A stretch of 64,000 nucleotides of DNA, taken from Lactobacillus corticis (lineage in GTDB: Bacteria; Bacillota; Bacilli; Lactobacillales; Lactobacillaceae). The notes beneath the pieces are model-generated. The model was not told the origin of the DNA. It made no database searches and was given only the letters and a program-made list of their open reading frames with translations. The position numbers were made by a program, and so were the translations under genes. The stretch covers positions 62,001 to 126,000 of the forward strand of contig NZ_BMAY01000001.1 of NCBI RefSeq assembly GCF_018327645.1. The letters are read 5' to 3'. Positions 36,932-44,984 of this stretch are shown here, piece by piece (position 1 is the first letter of the stretch; every line of letters starts with the position of its first letter).

Positions 36932-38710
36932 TTAAATTAATTTCGCTTCTTTGAGGAGTTCCTCAACCCAAGTTTTCTTAATTTTCTTCATTCCGGCATT
37001 AACGGCTAGTTTTTCTGGCAATGGCAAATCTTGCTCGCTCAACTTCTTCTTGTCGCCCAAGTAGTAGACGGCCCGCAATAATTGCCGAATGTCGTAAATT
37101 GAGTCGTAGACTTCTGGTACGCCCCGGTCGACTTTAAACAAGGTGTAGACTGCTTCCATGGCCGTTCTAACCGAATATTCGGTCGTAAAGACGGTGTCCC
37201 GCGTTGGTGATTCGGCAAAGTTGCCTAAGAAGGCCAGGTTTTGACTGCCTGCAGGAACAACATCTGGCCGGTCGCCTGGTTTACGCAGCATGAAGTAGCT
37301 GGTGACATATGGCATGTAAACCGGCACCGTGTTGGTGTTTGGTTCACTAGCATCAGCAGCAATTTCGCTCTCTGGTACGCCCAAATGGTACAGCAGTTCT
37401 TCCGCAATTTCGCGTCCGCTGCATTCAGTTACCCGCTTGTGGATATAATTCCCTTCAGTGTCAGAATACAGGGCATAAATCCAAACGACGATTTCATCAG
37501 GATTTTGGCTCTTGAAGTGCGGCTGGCGGTGAATGGTAAAGCTTAAGCACCAGTTAGAGTCGGTAACAGTGATAATCCCACCAGTGTTCACCTTGCCATC
37601 GTACAAACTCCGCTTGGTCAAGCGTTCAAAGTAAGGTGCCAATTTACGGTTTTCCAAAGTCATCGTGGCCGAAACGAACCAGCTGCGTTCTGGCAGGTTT
37701 TCACAAAAGACATCCGGATGACCGAAACTTGGATCTTGAGCTGCCAGATTTTCCCATAACTTCCAGCTGCCGCCCTTTTCATGGGTAATTGGTGCCGGAT
37801 GGTCTTGGTCGCCGTAGGTCGAACTTTCGACAATTGAGCCTGGAGTAACAAAGACATAGTCGTCGCGACTTAAGACAATCTCAGCTTGTTCTTGTTTAGC
37901 TAGATCCGTGTAAACGATCTTCTTGGCAATCTTTTGACCATCTTCGTGATCAACCACCACATTATCAACCCGCATGCCGTATTCAAATTGCACGCCGTGG
38001 TCCTTTAAATAAGCTAGCAGCGGCTTAACCATGGAATCATATTGGTTGTACTTGTTGAATTTCAAAGCCGTGAAGTCCGGCAAGCCATCAATGTGGTGAA
38101 TAAAGCGCATCGCATAACGGCGCATTTCAATTAATGAGTGCCATTTTTCAAAGGCAAACATCGTTGACCAATAAGTCCAGAAGTTGGTCTTGAAAAAGTC
38201 ATCGCTGAACCAGTCGCCAATCGTTTTGCCAACTAGCTCTGCTTCTGGCGTCATGATCAGCTTAACAATTTCTTGGCTGCACTTGCCCAAACCATACTCC
38301 CCATCATCGGGAACCTCATTGCCGCGATTATAAATCAAGCGACAGTTTGATGAGTTCGGGTCCTGTTTGTCTAACCAGTAATATTCATCCAAGTAGCTGG
38401 CACCAGGAATTTCCAAACTTGGAATGGAGTGGTACATGTCCCACATACATTCAAAGTGGTTTTCCATTTCGCGTCCGCCCCGAACGACAAAGCCTTGAGG
38501 CAATTTGGTACCATCAAGCGAACCGCCGGCAACGTCTAGTTCTTCCAAGACGTGAATATGGTCCCCGGGAATTTGGGCATCCCGCACCATAAAGACGGCT
38601 GCTGACAAGCCGGCTAGGCCGCTGCCCACAATATAAGCCGATTTATGATCAACGCCGGCTGGTTTTTTTGGCCGCGCAAAGGCTTCATAATTACCATTTG
38701 AATAATACAT
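36932..38710 (-). CDS. ohyA: Oleate hydratase (myosin-cross-reactive antigen family)
   Basis: This FAD enzyme adds water to the cis-9 double bond of oleate and related fatty acids, giving 10-hydroxy acids; in lactobacilli it is tied to fatty-acid tolerance. ATG 38710 is preceded by AAGGGG and gives 592 residues. It shows the FAD-binding VGSGLAGLSAA, GGREMENHFECMWD with the conserved catalytic Glu, and the C-terminal ESPTRDTVFTTEYSVRTAM. Expression appears to be under CcpA control (cre in the promoter spacer) and possibly a second regulator (palindrome at 38730-38758). Confidence 0.95.
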   Translation of the reverse strand: MYYSNGNYEAFARPKKPAGVDHKSAYIVGSGLAGLSAAVFMVRDAQIPGDHIHVLEELDVAGGSLDGTKLPQGFVVRGGREMENHFECMWDMYHSIPSLEIPGASYLDEYYWLDKQDPNSSNCRLIYNRGNEVPDDGEYGLGKCSQEIVKLIMTPEAELVGKTIGDWFSDDFFKTNFWTYWSTMFAFEKWHSLIEMRRYAMRFIHHIDGLPDFTALKFNKYNQYDSMVKPLLAYLKDHGVQFEYGMRVDNVVVDHEDGQKIAKKIVYTDLAKQEQAEIVLSRDDYVFVTPGSIVESSTYGDQDHPAPITHEKGGSWKLWENLAAQDPSFGHPDVFCENLPERSWFVSATMTLENRKLAPYFERLTKRSLYDGKVNTGGIITVTDSNWCLSFTIHRQPHFKSQNPDEIVVWIYALYSDTEGNYIHKRVTECSGREIAEELLYHLGVPESEIAADASEPNTNTVPVYMPYVTSYFMLRKPGDRPDVVPAGSQNLAFLGNFAESPTRDTVFTTEYSVRTAMEAVYTLFKVDRGVPEVYDSIYDIRQLLRAVYYLGDKKKLSEQDLPLPEKLAVNAGMKKIKKTWVEELLKEAKLI

Positions 38711-38729
38711 ATATAGGCCCCTTTTCCGC

Positions 38730-38758
38730 AATATTAAGTATACATGTATATTATTAAT
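38730..38758. promoter_or_regulatory. Imperfect palindrome in the ohyA leader
   Basis: A 29-bp imperfect palindrome is centred on TATACATGTATA (38739-38750). It begins only a few bases after the expected ohyA transcription start, so a bound dimer would block elongation or initiation. A fatty-acid-responsive TetR-type repressor is a reasonable guess, not shown. Confidence 0.5.
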
Positions 38759-38769
38759 CCTACACCTTA

Positions 38770-38798
38770 ATTATAGTGCTAGCGCTTTCAGCTTGCAA
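38770..38798 (-). promoter_or_regulatory. ohyA promoter with cre in the spacer
   Basis: On the minus strand -35 TTGCAA (38798-38793) and -10 TATAAT (38775-38770) are separated by 17 bases. The spacer contains TGAAAGCGCTAGCA (38790-38777), a full match to the CcpA cre consensus. CcpA binding there should repress ohyA when a preferred sugar is present. Confidence 0.8.
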
Positions 38799-38799
38799 T

Positions 38800-38836
38800 C
38801 TAAAAAAAGACTCAGCTTATAGTAGTTGAGTCTTTA
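38800..38836 (-). terminator. Intrinsic terminator of the rluA-family gene
   Basis: On the minus strand AAAGACTCA and TGAGTCTTT pair around a 12-base loop and are followed by T residues. The last codons of the gene lie inside the hairpin. Confidence 0.75.
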
Positions 38837-39698
38837 ATGCCTGCATATCAGGCGGATCAGGAATTTTGATGGTTTGGGCTTTTCCCGTAAAAGGATCAGG
38901 AAAAGCAAGATAAAAACAATGCAAGGCTTGTCGCGGAAAGGCGTCCCTGGCGCCATAAAGCGCATCACCATACAGGGGATGGCCCAAATAAGCCAGATGA
39001 ACCCGAATCTGGTGGGTGCGGCCCGTCAACAAGCGCAATTCTACCAGGCTAGCCGAGGAATTAGCAGCCAGCACCTGGTATTCCGTTAAAGCCCGCTTGC
39101 CACTTGGATCAACATGGCGTTTGACGCCGGTTGAAATTTTGGCAATTGGCTGATCAATCAGGCCACTGGCTCCAGCAGGAAACTGGCCATGCACCAGGGC
39201 GTGATATTTTTTGATAAATAAATCCTTATGGTAGCGACTAAATTGTGCATGGGCAATGGCGTTTTTCCCCACCAAAACCAAGCCGCTCGTGTCACGGTCC
39301 AGCCGCGTCACAATATGAGGTTTAGCTGCCTGGTGAGTGCGCTGAAAATAGCCCAAGAGCCGATTGACCACACTATCGCCGTCTTCATAGCGGGACGGGA
39401 TGCTTAAGATGCCAGCGGGTTTATTGACAACTAAATAATTAGCCGTCTCCAGGACAATTTCAATTGGTGCAGCAGAAGGCTTTAGCCAATGATTTTCCTT
39501 CTCCCGTCCTGGCAAAAAATAAACCGTATCGCCAACCTGCAAACGGTAGGTCGTAAAGCGGCGATGATGATTAACTATTATCATGCCACCCTCGTGTTTG
39601 GCTTTAGCAATAGCTTGCTTAGAAAGGCCTTGCTGGCGCAAAAATTTGCCCAAATTTAACGAATCGCCTTTAGTGACTTGATACTTAAATATTTGCAT
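38817..39698 (-). CDS. RluA-family pseudouridine synthase
   Basis: It converts specific uridines of rRNA or tRNA to pseudouridine; the exact site is not evident. ATG 39698 lies within the end of nadK (14-bp overlap) and gives 293 residues; the open frame to 39815 is inside nadK and is rejected. The N-terminus (LGKFLRQQGLSKQAIAKAKH) is an S4-like RNA-binding segment. The catalytic loop VTRLDRDTSGLVLVG contains the conserved Asp, and LLTGRTHQIRVHLAYLGHPL is the second family motif. The relQ-nadK-rluA order matches the yjbM-yjbN-yjbO block of Bacillus. Confidence 0.92.
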   Translation of the reverse strand: MQIFKYQVTKGDSLNLGKFLRQQGLSKQAIAKAKHEGGMIIVNHHRRFTTYRLQVGDTVYFLPGREKENHWLKPSAAPIEIVLETANYLVVNKPAGILSIPSRYEDGDSVVNRLLGYFQRTHQAAKPHIVTRLDRDTSGLVLVGKNAIAHAQFSRYHKDLFIKKYHALVHGQFPAGASGLIDQPIAKISTGVKRHVDPSGKRALTEYQVLAANSSASLVELRLLTGRTHQIRVHLAYLGHPLYGDALYGARDAFPRQALHCFYLAFPDPFTGKAQTIKIPDPPDMQALKTQLL

Positions 39699-40488
39699 GA
39701 GGCATTCCAATAAAAGCGTCTTGCACGCGCGTCCAAAAATGGTGGTGACCAAAACGATCAAAATGAATCTTATGGTCACTGATCCGGTAGACAATTTTGT
39801 TGATGCCGCTAGCATCTAATTGCTTGCCATCAACCGTAATTACGATATCGTCAGTAGATTCAAATTTGACCGTAATCCACTCTTCAGGCCCAATGACCAT
39901 GGGCGAATGCAGGGTCCGAAAGACCTGATTATTTAAAGACGCAATCTCAGTCATTTGCAAGGCCCGCAAATTAGGCTGGATGATGGCCCCGCCCAAGGAC
40001 TTGCTATAGGCCGTCGAACCCATCGGCGTAGCGACGCACAAGCCGTCTCCCCGGAAGTTTTCAAACAGAGTTCGGTCAACAAAGACGTCTGCCTCAAGGG
40101 TTTGCGCAATTCTTCTAAGGGTGGATTCGTTAACCGCCAACTGGGTCTTTTGCCCTTGGTCGGAAAATAAGCTTACTTCCAATAAGGGGTAAGAAATCGT
40201 ATCCGCCTCTTTGCGCGCCAACACCTGCACCATTTTATCGATGTCAAAATTCCGCCAATCGGTATAAAAACCTAAGTGACCAGTATGGACGCCGATAAAG
40301 CGAATTGAGTCGATCTGATCAATGTATTTATGCACCGCTGAAATAAAGGTCCCATCGCCGCCAACCGTAATCACTACGTCGGGGTATTTATTGTCAATTG
40401 GCAACTCGTAACGTTTCAGCAATTGCATTAAATGCGCAACCACCTGCAAGGTTTTGGGCTGGTCGTTGTGGACAATTCCTACTTTCAT
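39685..40488 (-). CDS. nadK: NAD kinase
   Basis: It phosphorylates NAD to NADP. The 267-residue protein has the GGDGTF motif (VITVGGDGTFIS), the active-site region GHLGFYTDW and the second signature TPMGSTAYSKSLGG. Its start overlaps the relQ stop by 4 bp and its end overlaps the pseudouridine synthase gene by 14 bp, so the three are tightly coupled. Confidence 0.95.
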   Translation of the reverse strand: MKVGIVHNDQPKTLQVVAHLMQLLKRYELPIDNKYPDVVITVGGDGTFISAVHKYIDQIDSIRFIGVHTGHLGFYTDWRNFDIDKMVQVLARKEADTISYPLLEVSLFSDQGQKTQLAVNESTLRRIAQTLEADVFVDRTLFENFRGDGLCVATPMGSTAYSKSLGGAIIQPNLRALQMTEIASLNNQVFRTLHSPMVIGPEEWITVKFESTDDIVITVDGKQLDASGINKIVYRISDHKIHFDRFGHHHFWTRVQDAFIGMPHANI

Positions 40489-41117
40489 TCTTTTTCCTTG
40501 CCTTTATTCTGCGTAAATACTCGCTGGGCTTCTTGTACTTCATCTTTGATGGAATTCATTTCTTCGTCCAGCTGGTAAGCTGCTTCAGCCGCTTTTTTTA
40601 GTCTTGCGGAAACATCATCCGGATATTCGCCCTGGTACTTATAATTCAAAGTATGTTCAACCGTGGCCCAGAAATTCATGGCTAAGGTTCTCACCTGAAT
40701 TTCCGCAATTAAAGTTTTCGGACCCGTAGGCAAATATACCGTATAATTAATGACCATGTGGTAGGAACGGTAGCCGCTGGGCTTGGCATTTTGGACATAG
40801 TCGCGCTCTTCAATTACTTCCATGTCGTCACGCGCATGGATCAAATCGACCACCTTGTAGATGTCGTCAACGAATTGACAGACAATCCGAATGCCGGCAA
40901 TATCCTGCATATCCGTCTCGATAACGTCAGGAGTGATGACCCGGCGGTTCATCTTCTCCTTAATCGAGTCAACATTCTTAACGCGCCCAACCACAAACTC
41001 GATTGGTGAATGTCCACCATCAACCAGGAAGCTCTGGCGCAAGCTGCGGAATTTAATTTTAAGTTCGCGGACGGCTTCTTCATAAGGCCATAAAAAAGTA
41101 TCCCAATCGATCTCCAT
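40485..41117 (-). CDS. relQ: Small alarmone synthetase RelQ
   Basis: This single-domain GTP pyrophosphokinase makes (p)ppGpp in response to cell-wall or other stress; it lacks the hydrolase and ribosome-binding parts of Rel. ATG 41117 is preceded by AAAGGA and gives 210 residues. It contains the RelA/SpoT synthetase motifs VVGRVKNVDSIKEKMNRR, DIAGIRIVCQFVDDIY, KPSGYRSYHMVINY and EIQVRTLAMNFWATVEHTLNYK. It is divergent from the CYTH-domain gene, as is the yjbM/yjbK pair in Bacillus. Confidence 0.94.
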   Translation of the reverse strand: MEIDWDTFLWPYEEAVRELKIKFRSLRQSFLVDGGHSPIEFVVGRVKNVDSIKEKMNRRVITPDVIETDMQDIAGIRIVCQFVDDIYKVVDLIHARDDMEVIEERDYVQNAKPSGYRSYHMVINYTVYLPTGPKTLIAEIQVRTLAMNFWATVEHTLNYKYQGEYPDDVSARLKKAAEAAYQLDEEMNSIKDEVQEAQRVFTQNKGKEKE

Positions 41118-41195
41118 AAACTTGTCCTTTCTTAATTCACTTAAACATTCTACCATAGAATTAGGATTTTTAGATTAGAGGAGGACTTGCTCGTA

Positions 41196-41813
41196 ATGAG
41201 TCAAAATCTTGAAATTGAAGCTAAAATTTTGTTAACCAAGCCAACATACCAAAAAATTCTCAGTTCCTATCCGGTAAAAGCGAGCTTTAACCAGCAAAAC
41301 TTTTATTTTGAAACGCCTGATAGTCAAATTCGCCGCCACGGCTGCAGCTTGCGCATTCGCCTATATTCCGACCGGGCCGAAGCCACGCTAAAGGTGCCTG
41401 ATGAAAATCCGCAACAAGCTGTTTTCCATGAAGCCCTCGAAATCAATTCTCTCCTAGACTTGGCAGTCGCCCAAAAACTCTTAAAGCAGGCTAAAGCCGG
41501 TCAGGCAATTAACTTTCCGGGTCCCGTGGGCGACTATTTAAAGCAGCACTTTGCCAATTTTTATGAACAGCTGCGCCTGGCAACTTGGTCAAAAACCCTG
41601 CGCAAACTGCTTAGCGGTCCCCATGATACCGAACTGACCCTGGACCAGACCCAATATCCGGACAGCTTTCTTGACTATGAGCTCGAAATCGAAAATAATA
41701 GTCCTGAACAAATAAAACAGGTCCAGACCGAGCTGAAACAAAAATTCGGCTTTACGATTAATAAAGCAACTACCAACCAAAGCAAAATTGGTAGGGCTTT
41801 TATTCATAGGTAA
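41196..41813 (+). CDS. CYTH-domain protein (YjbK-like triphosphatase family)
   Basis: CYTH proteins are triphosphate tunnel enzymes that hydrolyse triphosphates, often inorganic tripolyphosphate; the substrate here is not established. ATG 41196 follows GAGGAGG at 11 bases; the TTG at 41187 is too close to that site. The 205-residue protein opens with the diagnostic ExExK motif (LEIEAKILL) and has CSLRIRLYSDRAEATLKVP and a later LDYELEIENN acidic strand. It belongs next to relQ in the conserved yjbK-yjbM arrangement. Confidence 0.88.
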   Translation: MSQNLEIEAKILLTKPTYQKILSSYPVKASFNQQNFYFETPDSQIRRHGCSLRIRLYSDRAEATLKVPDENPQQAVFHEALEINSLLDLAVAQKLLKQAKAGQAINFPGPVGDYLKQHFANFYEQLRLATWSKTLRKLLSGPHDTELTLDQTQYPDSFLDYELEIENNSPEQIKQVQTELKQKFGFTINKATTNQSKIGRAFIHR

Positions 41814-41899
41814 AGCTTGCCAGTGAGCAAAGTAATTGTTTCTGCTTTTAGGTTCTGCTAAAGTAACAGTAATCTCATTGAATCAAGGAGCGAAGCAGG

Positions 41900-42514
41900 A
41901 TGTTTGAACTGTTTCTTTTCATCAATCCAATCGGCCTCTACTGCTACGATGTAGAGCAGCAACTGCGCAAGGCAGAGGACGAGTTGGAGATCACAACTAG
42001 TGTCCATTATTTACCGATTTTAACTACGCAGACCATGAGCAGCGATATCTCAAGACGGCGTTGTGCCAGCCAAATGTTGAGTAAGCCGACTGCCTATAGC
42101 TTGATTGCAGAAAACGTGCTGCATGATTTTCATGCCATCAAAATGGCTTATGGCAATAAAAAAGCTCGTCGCTTTTTATATACGATTCAAGGCATTCTCG
42201 CCGACGATGGCCTAAGCTTTCAGGATGGCTTGCCCCGAAAAATTGCGGAATCACTCGGCATTGACTGGGCCAGCGTGGAATTGCTCAGAAGCAGCAAATA
42301 CATTGAAGATTCACTAGCAGATGATTTGAAATTAGCTGACCAATGGCAAATTCGCAAAACCCCATCAACGGTAATTTTTAATGAAGCTAACGACGACAGC
42401 GGAATCCTTTTGGAAGGAAAATTTGAATATGCCGACTTGACCGATATCTTTACCCAGAAGTCGCAAGCAACTTGGCAAGACCAATATCCGGTACGCCGTT
42501 TACGCCTGATCTAG
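41900..42514 (+). CDS. DsbA-like ClpXP adaptor protein, SpxH (YjbH) family
   Basis: This is a thioredoxin-fold protein of the DsbA/SpxH family, which in Bacillus delivers Spx to ClpXP. The 204-residue protein starts MFELFLFINPIGLYCYD. A single Cys (residue 15) replaces the usual redox CxxC, so it is unlikely to act as an oxidoreductase. RKTPSTVIF near the C-terminus is the cis-Pro loop of the fold. An AAGGAGC site precedes ATG 41900. Spx itself is encoded 2 kb downstream and mecA and coiA lie between, as expected for this block. Confidence 0.82.
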   Translation: MFELFLFINPIGLYCYDVEQQLRKAEDELEITTSVHYLPILTTQTMSSDISRRRCASQMLSKPTAYSLIAENVLHDFHAIKMAYGNKKARRFLYTIQGILADDGLSFQDGLPRKIAESLGIDWASVELLRSSKYIEDSLADDLKLADQWQIRKTPSTVIFNEANDDSGILLEGKFEYADLTDIFTQKSQATWQDQYPVRRLRLI

Positions 42515-42547
42515 AAGTTTCCTTTTTTAAGGGGCTTCTTTTTTTCG
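42512..42547 (+). terminator. Intrinsic terminator of the spxH-like gene
   Basis: AGAAGTTTCC pairs with GGGGCTTCT using several G-U pairs and is followed by TTTTTTT. It lies between the convergent spxH-like and coiA genes. Confidence 0.6.
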
Positions 42548-43387
42548 CAAGAATTGACTAACGCTATTGCTTGTCCCCGGGCGCCGAAATTTGCTAAAGA
42601 CCTTATCTGGCAAATCTTCAATGCTCATTCCTTTTAAATACAATTCTTCGCCAATTTTTAAACCAAGTCGCGTTTGGCGACGCAATTGATCATATAAGTA
42701 GGCTTTTTGCTGCTGGGCGTCAAGGGGATAGGTCTTAGCTGGCGCTTTAAATTGCCAAAATTCTCCTAAGCCCTGTTCGTCAATCGCAAAACTGGCGCTT
42801 TGCCAGATCAAGCGATTGCGAATGGGTTCTTCTAACACATGGTGGCGCAGGTACAAGCGCTGCTTTTGACTATCCCCTTCCAAGTAATAGTCACCCCAGA
42901 CCTCGTTATGGCGAAAGTAAATTAGCTGACTTTGCTTCAAGGTAGCTTTTAAATAATGGCGCCGGCCTACGATCCAAATATCCTGAATGCCCAGCCGGCG
43001 ATAAGTCAGATGGCGCCGGCGATATTCGCTTAAGCTCAGGGGCGCACACTGAATTTCAAAGGCCAACTTGCTGCTAGCTAAAATATCAGCTCGAACTTCC
43101 CCATCAGCTAAAACTGCCTCAATCTTGCTCGGCCAGCCACAAGCCGCCAGCGCCGCTTTCAAGCCCAATTTCAATTGCAAATGCTCGGCTTTTTCACCCG
43201 TCATAGGAGTATTCTTGGGCAAGTGATAAAAAAAGGCGCTCCGCTTTTGTGCCAGTCCCAAGAGCACCCGTTTATGACAGCGCGGGCAGCGATAATTATC
43301 GCGGTTTAGCGGTTTTCGCCCGCTTCTGACCAATATTTCCTCGCTTTTAGCCAAAACCAATTTGCCAGCAAGCAATGCTGCATACAT
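42527..43387 (-). CDS. coiA: Competence protein CoiA
   Basis: CoiA is a late competence protein needed for recombination of imported DNA and resembles PD-(D/E)xK nucleases. The 286-residue protein has a zinc-finger-like YRCPRCHKRV near residue 33. The nuclease core is around VRADILASSKLAFEIQCAPLS, with an Asp and an E-I-Q catalytic pair, followed by RRLGIQDIWIVG. ATG 43387 is preceded by AAGGGGGGG. A competence box (43414-43437) lies 26 bases upstream, and the box is fused with the mecA terminator. Confidence 0.93.
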   Translation of the reverse strand: MYAALLAGKLVLAKSEEILVRSGRKPLNRDNYRCPRCHKRVLLGLAQKRSAFFYHLPKNTPMTGEKAEHLQLKLGLKAALAACGWPSKIEAVLADGEVRADILASSKLAFEIQCAPLSLSEYRRRHLTYRRLGIQDIWIVGRRHYLKATLKQSQLIYFRHNEVWGDYYLEGDSQKQRLYLRHHVLEEPIRNRLIWQSASFAIDEQGLGEFWQFKAPAKTYPLDAQQQKAYLYDQLRRQTRLGLKIGEELYLKGMSIEDLPDKVFSKFRRPGTSNSVSQFLRKKEAP

Positions 43388-43413
43388 CTTGATCCCCCCC
43401 TTCTAAAAATAAG

Positions 43414-43437
43414 TACGCAAAAAAGAGCCGTTTTTCA
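43414..43437 (-). promoter_or_regulatory. Candidate competence promoter (com box) of coiA
   Basis: The minus strand carries TGAAAAA-N5-CTTTTTTGCGTA with the same spacing as the comFA and recA copies. The TGAAAAA block is exactly the loop of the mecA terminator hairpin, and the T6 block is its T tract. Confidence 0.75.
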
Positions 43438-43445
43438 CGGCTCTT
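43419..43445 (-). terminator. Intrinsic terminator of mecA (overlaps com box)
   Basis: On the minus strand AAGAGCCG (43445-43438) and CGGCTCTT (43430-43423) form a perfect 8-bp stem with a 7-base loop, followed by T6. Confidence 0.85.
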
Positions 43446-43471
43446 ACTTAATTTTAGAAAAGCTTAACTTT

Positions 43472-44302
43472 TTATTTTTTCTTCAAAAAGTTCTCGCGAA
43501 TCTGCGCCATCGCATTAGCGCTAAACAAAACTTGTCCCTGCTCCTTAGCCTGCTTGGCCACTTCGCTTGCCACCACATTACCAAATTCCAGGGCAATCGC
43601 CCAAACTTCGTTCGGTTTGAGCACGCGATACTCGTCATCAACGAAGGCTAAATCCATATAGTACCGCCCTTGACATAAGTATAAATTAGCAGCTAAGTCA
43701 TCAACCTGCAATGTGGCTGCTAGGTCGATCACATCGGCTAAGTCTTTGAAGACAAAGGTTGCATTAGTCGTGTCATAAGCAATGCCACTTGTTCCCAGGA
43801 CCGCATCACGGTAATGTTGCCAGGCTTGATTCACCATGGTATTTTCTGGACGATGGCGTCCCAGAACTGAAGGGCTATCAGCGCGTTGATCTAGCGAATC
43901 GTCCTCATCATCGTCATCTTCTTGATTTAGCGCCTGGAGCCAATCCAGCAAGCGATCGGGTGTACTCTGATCGTCTGTTTCATCATCATTATCATCGTCG
44001 TTATCAGCAAATTCCAAATCAGGATCGTTTAAGTCAAAGGTTGGCAAGCTGTTGTTCTTTTGCGGGTCAATCTTGCTAATCAGCAAATCCAGCCCACCAT
44101 TATTGGAAATTACCTGGAAGCTAACTGGTTGCTCGCTTTTGAAGGTGTGATCAGAGTCAACTTCTCTCAAAATAGAATAGAAAAAGTCTTGGATGTTTGA
44201 TTTATTTCCCAATAAATCCAGCATCTTCACGCCGCGTTGGGCTAATTCGCGCTTTTCGATTTGAACTCTAATGGTATTTTCATCAATATGTTTTACGCGC
44301 AA
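43472..44302 (-). CDS. mecA: Adaptor protein MecA
   Basis: MecA targets substrates such as competence regulators to ClpCP-type proteases. The 276-residue protein has the N-terminal substrate-binding domain (about 1-90, with MRVKHIDENTIRVQIEKREL and IQDFFYSILREV). A long very acidic linker follows (about 100-155, rich in Asp). The C-terminal Clp-binding domain (about 175-270) contains YYMDLAFVDDEYRVLKPNEVWAIALEFG. It lies between coiA and spx on the same strand, and all three link to competence and stress proteolysis. Confidence 0.93.
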   Translation of the reverse strand: MRVKHIDENTIRVQIEKRELAQRGVKMLDLLGNKSNIQDFFYSILREVDSDHTFKSEQPVSFQVISNNGGLDLLISKIDPQKNNSLPTFDLNDPDLEFADNDDDNDDETDDQSTPDRLLDWLQALNQEDDDDEDDSLDQRADSPSVLGRHRPENTMVNQAWQHYRDAVLGTSGIAYDTTNATFVFKDLADVIDLAATLQVDDLAANLYLCQGRYYMDLAFVDDEYRVLKPNEVWAIALEFGNVVASEVAKQAKEQGQVLFSANAMAQIRENFLKKK

Positions 44303-44351
44303 AGTTGACGCCTCCTTAACTCATAGTAAGTTCATTATAACGAACTTCCCC

Positions 44352-44384
44352 AGAAAAAGAAAAGCGTTAGCCGAAACTAACACT
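44352..44384 (-). terminator. Intrinsic terminator of spx
   Basis: On the minus strand GTGTTAG and CTAACGC pair around a 6-base loop, followed by TTTTCTTTTTC. Confidence 0.75.
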
Positions 44385-44390
44385 TATTCT

Positions 44391-44789
44391 TTATAATCCT
44401 GCAATCTTTTGGGCTTCTTCCAATTCCATCCGCCGAACGTGTCGCGGCAAGAACCGACGAATCTCATCATCCTTATACCCTACTTGCAAGCGTCGATCGT
44501 CCATAATAATTGGACGACGCAACAGGCCTGGATTCTTTTCAACTAAGCTTAACAGTTGATCAATTGACATGTCATCCAAGTTGACCTGCAACTTTTTAAA
44601 CGCTGCGGAGCGAGTAGAAATTATTTCTTCAGTTCCATTTTCAGTTAAACGCAGAATTTTCAACAATTCCTCTTTGGATAAGGGTTCAGTAAAAATATTC
44701 CGTTCTTTGAAAGGAATGTCGTGTTTGATCAACCATTCCTTAGCCTTGCGACATGATGTGCAGCTTGGAGAAATAAATAAGTCTACCAT
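44391..44789 (-). CDS. spxA: Transcriptional regulator Spx
   Basis: Spx binds the RNA polymerase alpha C-terminal domain and redirects transcription under disulfide or wall stress; its level is set by ClpXP. The 132-residue ArsC-like protein has the redox switch CTSC (residues 10-13) in [14 protein letters not shown] and [25 protein letters not shown], as in Spx. ATG 44789 is preceded by AAGGAGTG. Its promoter region contains an inverted repeat (44818-44837). The SpxH-type adaptor and MecA are neighbours. Confidence 0.94.
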   Translation of the reverse strand: MVDLFISPSCTSCRKAKEWLIKHDIPFKERNIFTEPLSKEELLKILRLTENGTEEIISTRSAAFKKLQVNLDDMSIDQLLSLVEKNPGLLRRPIIMDDRRLQVGYKDDEIRRFLPRHVRRMELEEAQKIAGL

Positions 44790-44817
44790 ATAATCACACT
44801 CCTTGGATAACCACTGT

Positions 44818-44860
44818 TATAATATATGGTTATTATAGCACACTGCTAACATATTGTAAG
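44818..44860 (-). promoter_or_regulatory. spx promoter and inverted repeat
   Basis: On the minus strand -35-like CTTACA (44860-44855) and -10 TATAAT (44837-44832) are separated by 17 bases. The -10 is one arm of TATAATA-N6-TATTATA (44818-44837), which could be a regulator site. It resembles a PerR/Fur-type site only loosely. Confidence 0.5.
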
Positions 44861-44947
44861 CAGTAATTTACATTTATCCCTGTCTAACTACACTATACGC
44901 CTAAACACCTGTTATTAAATTGATTATTTGTTAAGTTTTTCTAAAGA

Positions 44948-44981
44948 AACAAAAAAGCCCGGTAAACCGAGCTTTTTTTAA
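44948..44981 (-). terminator. Intrinsic terminator of ptsHI
   Basis: On the minus strand AGCTCGGT and ACCGGGCT pair around a short loop, followed by TTTTTTG. Confidence 0.88.
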
Positions 44982-44984
44982 ATA

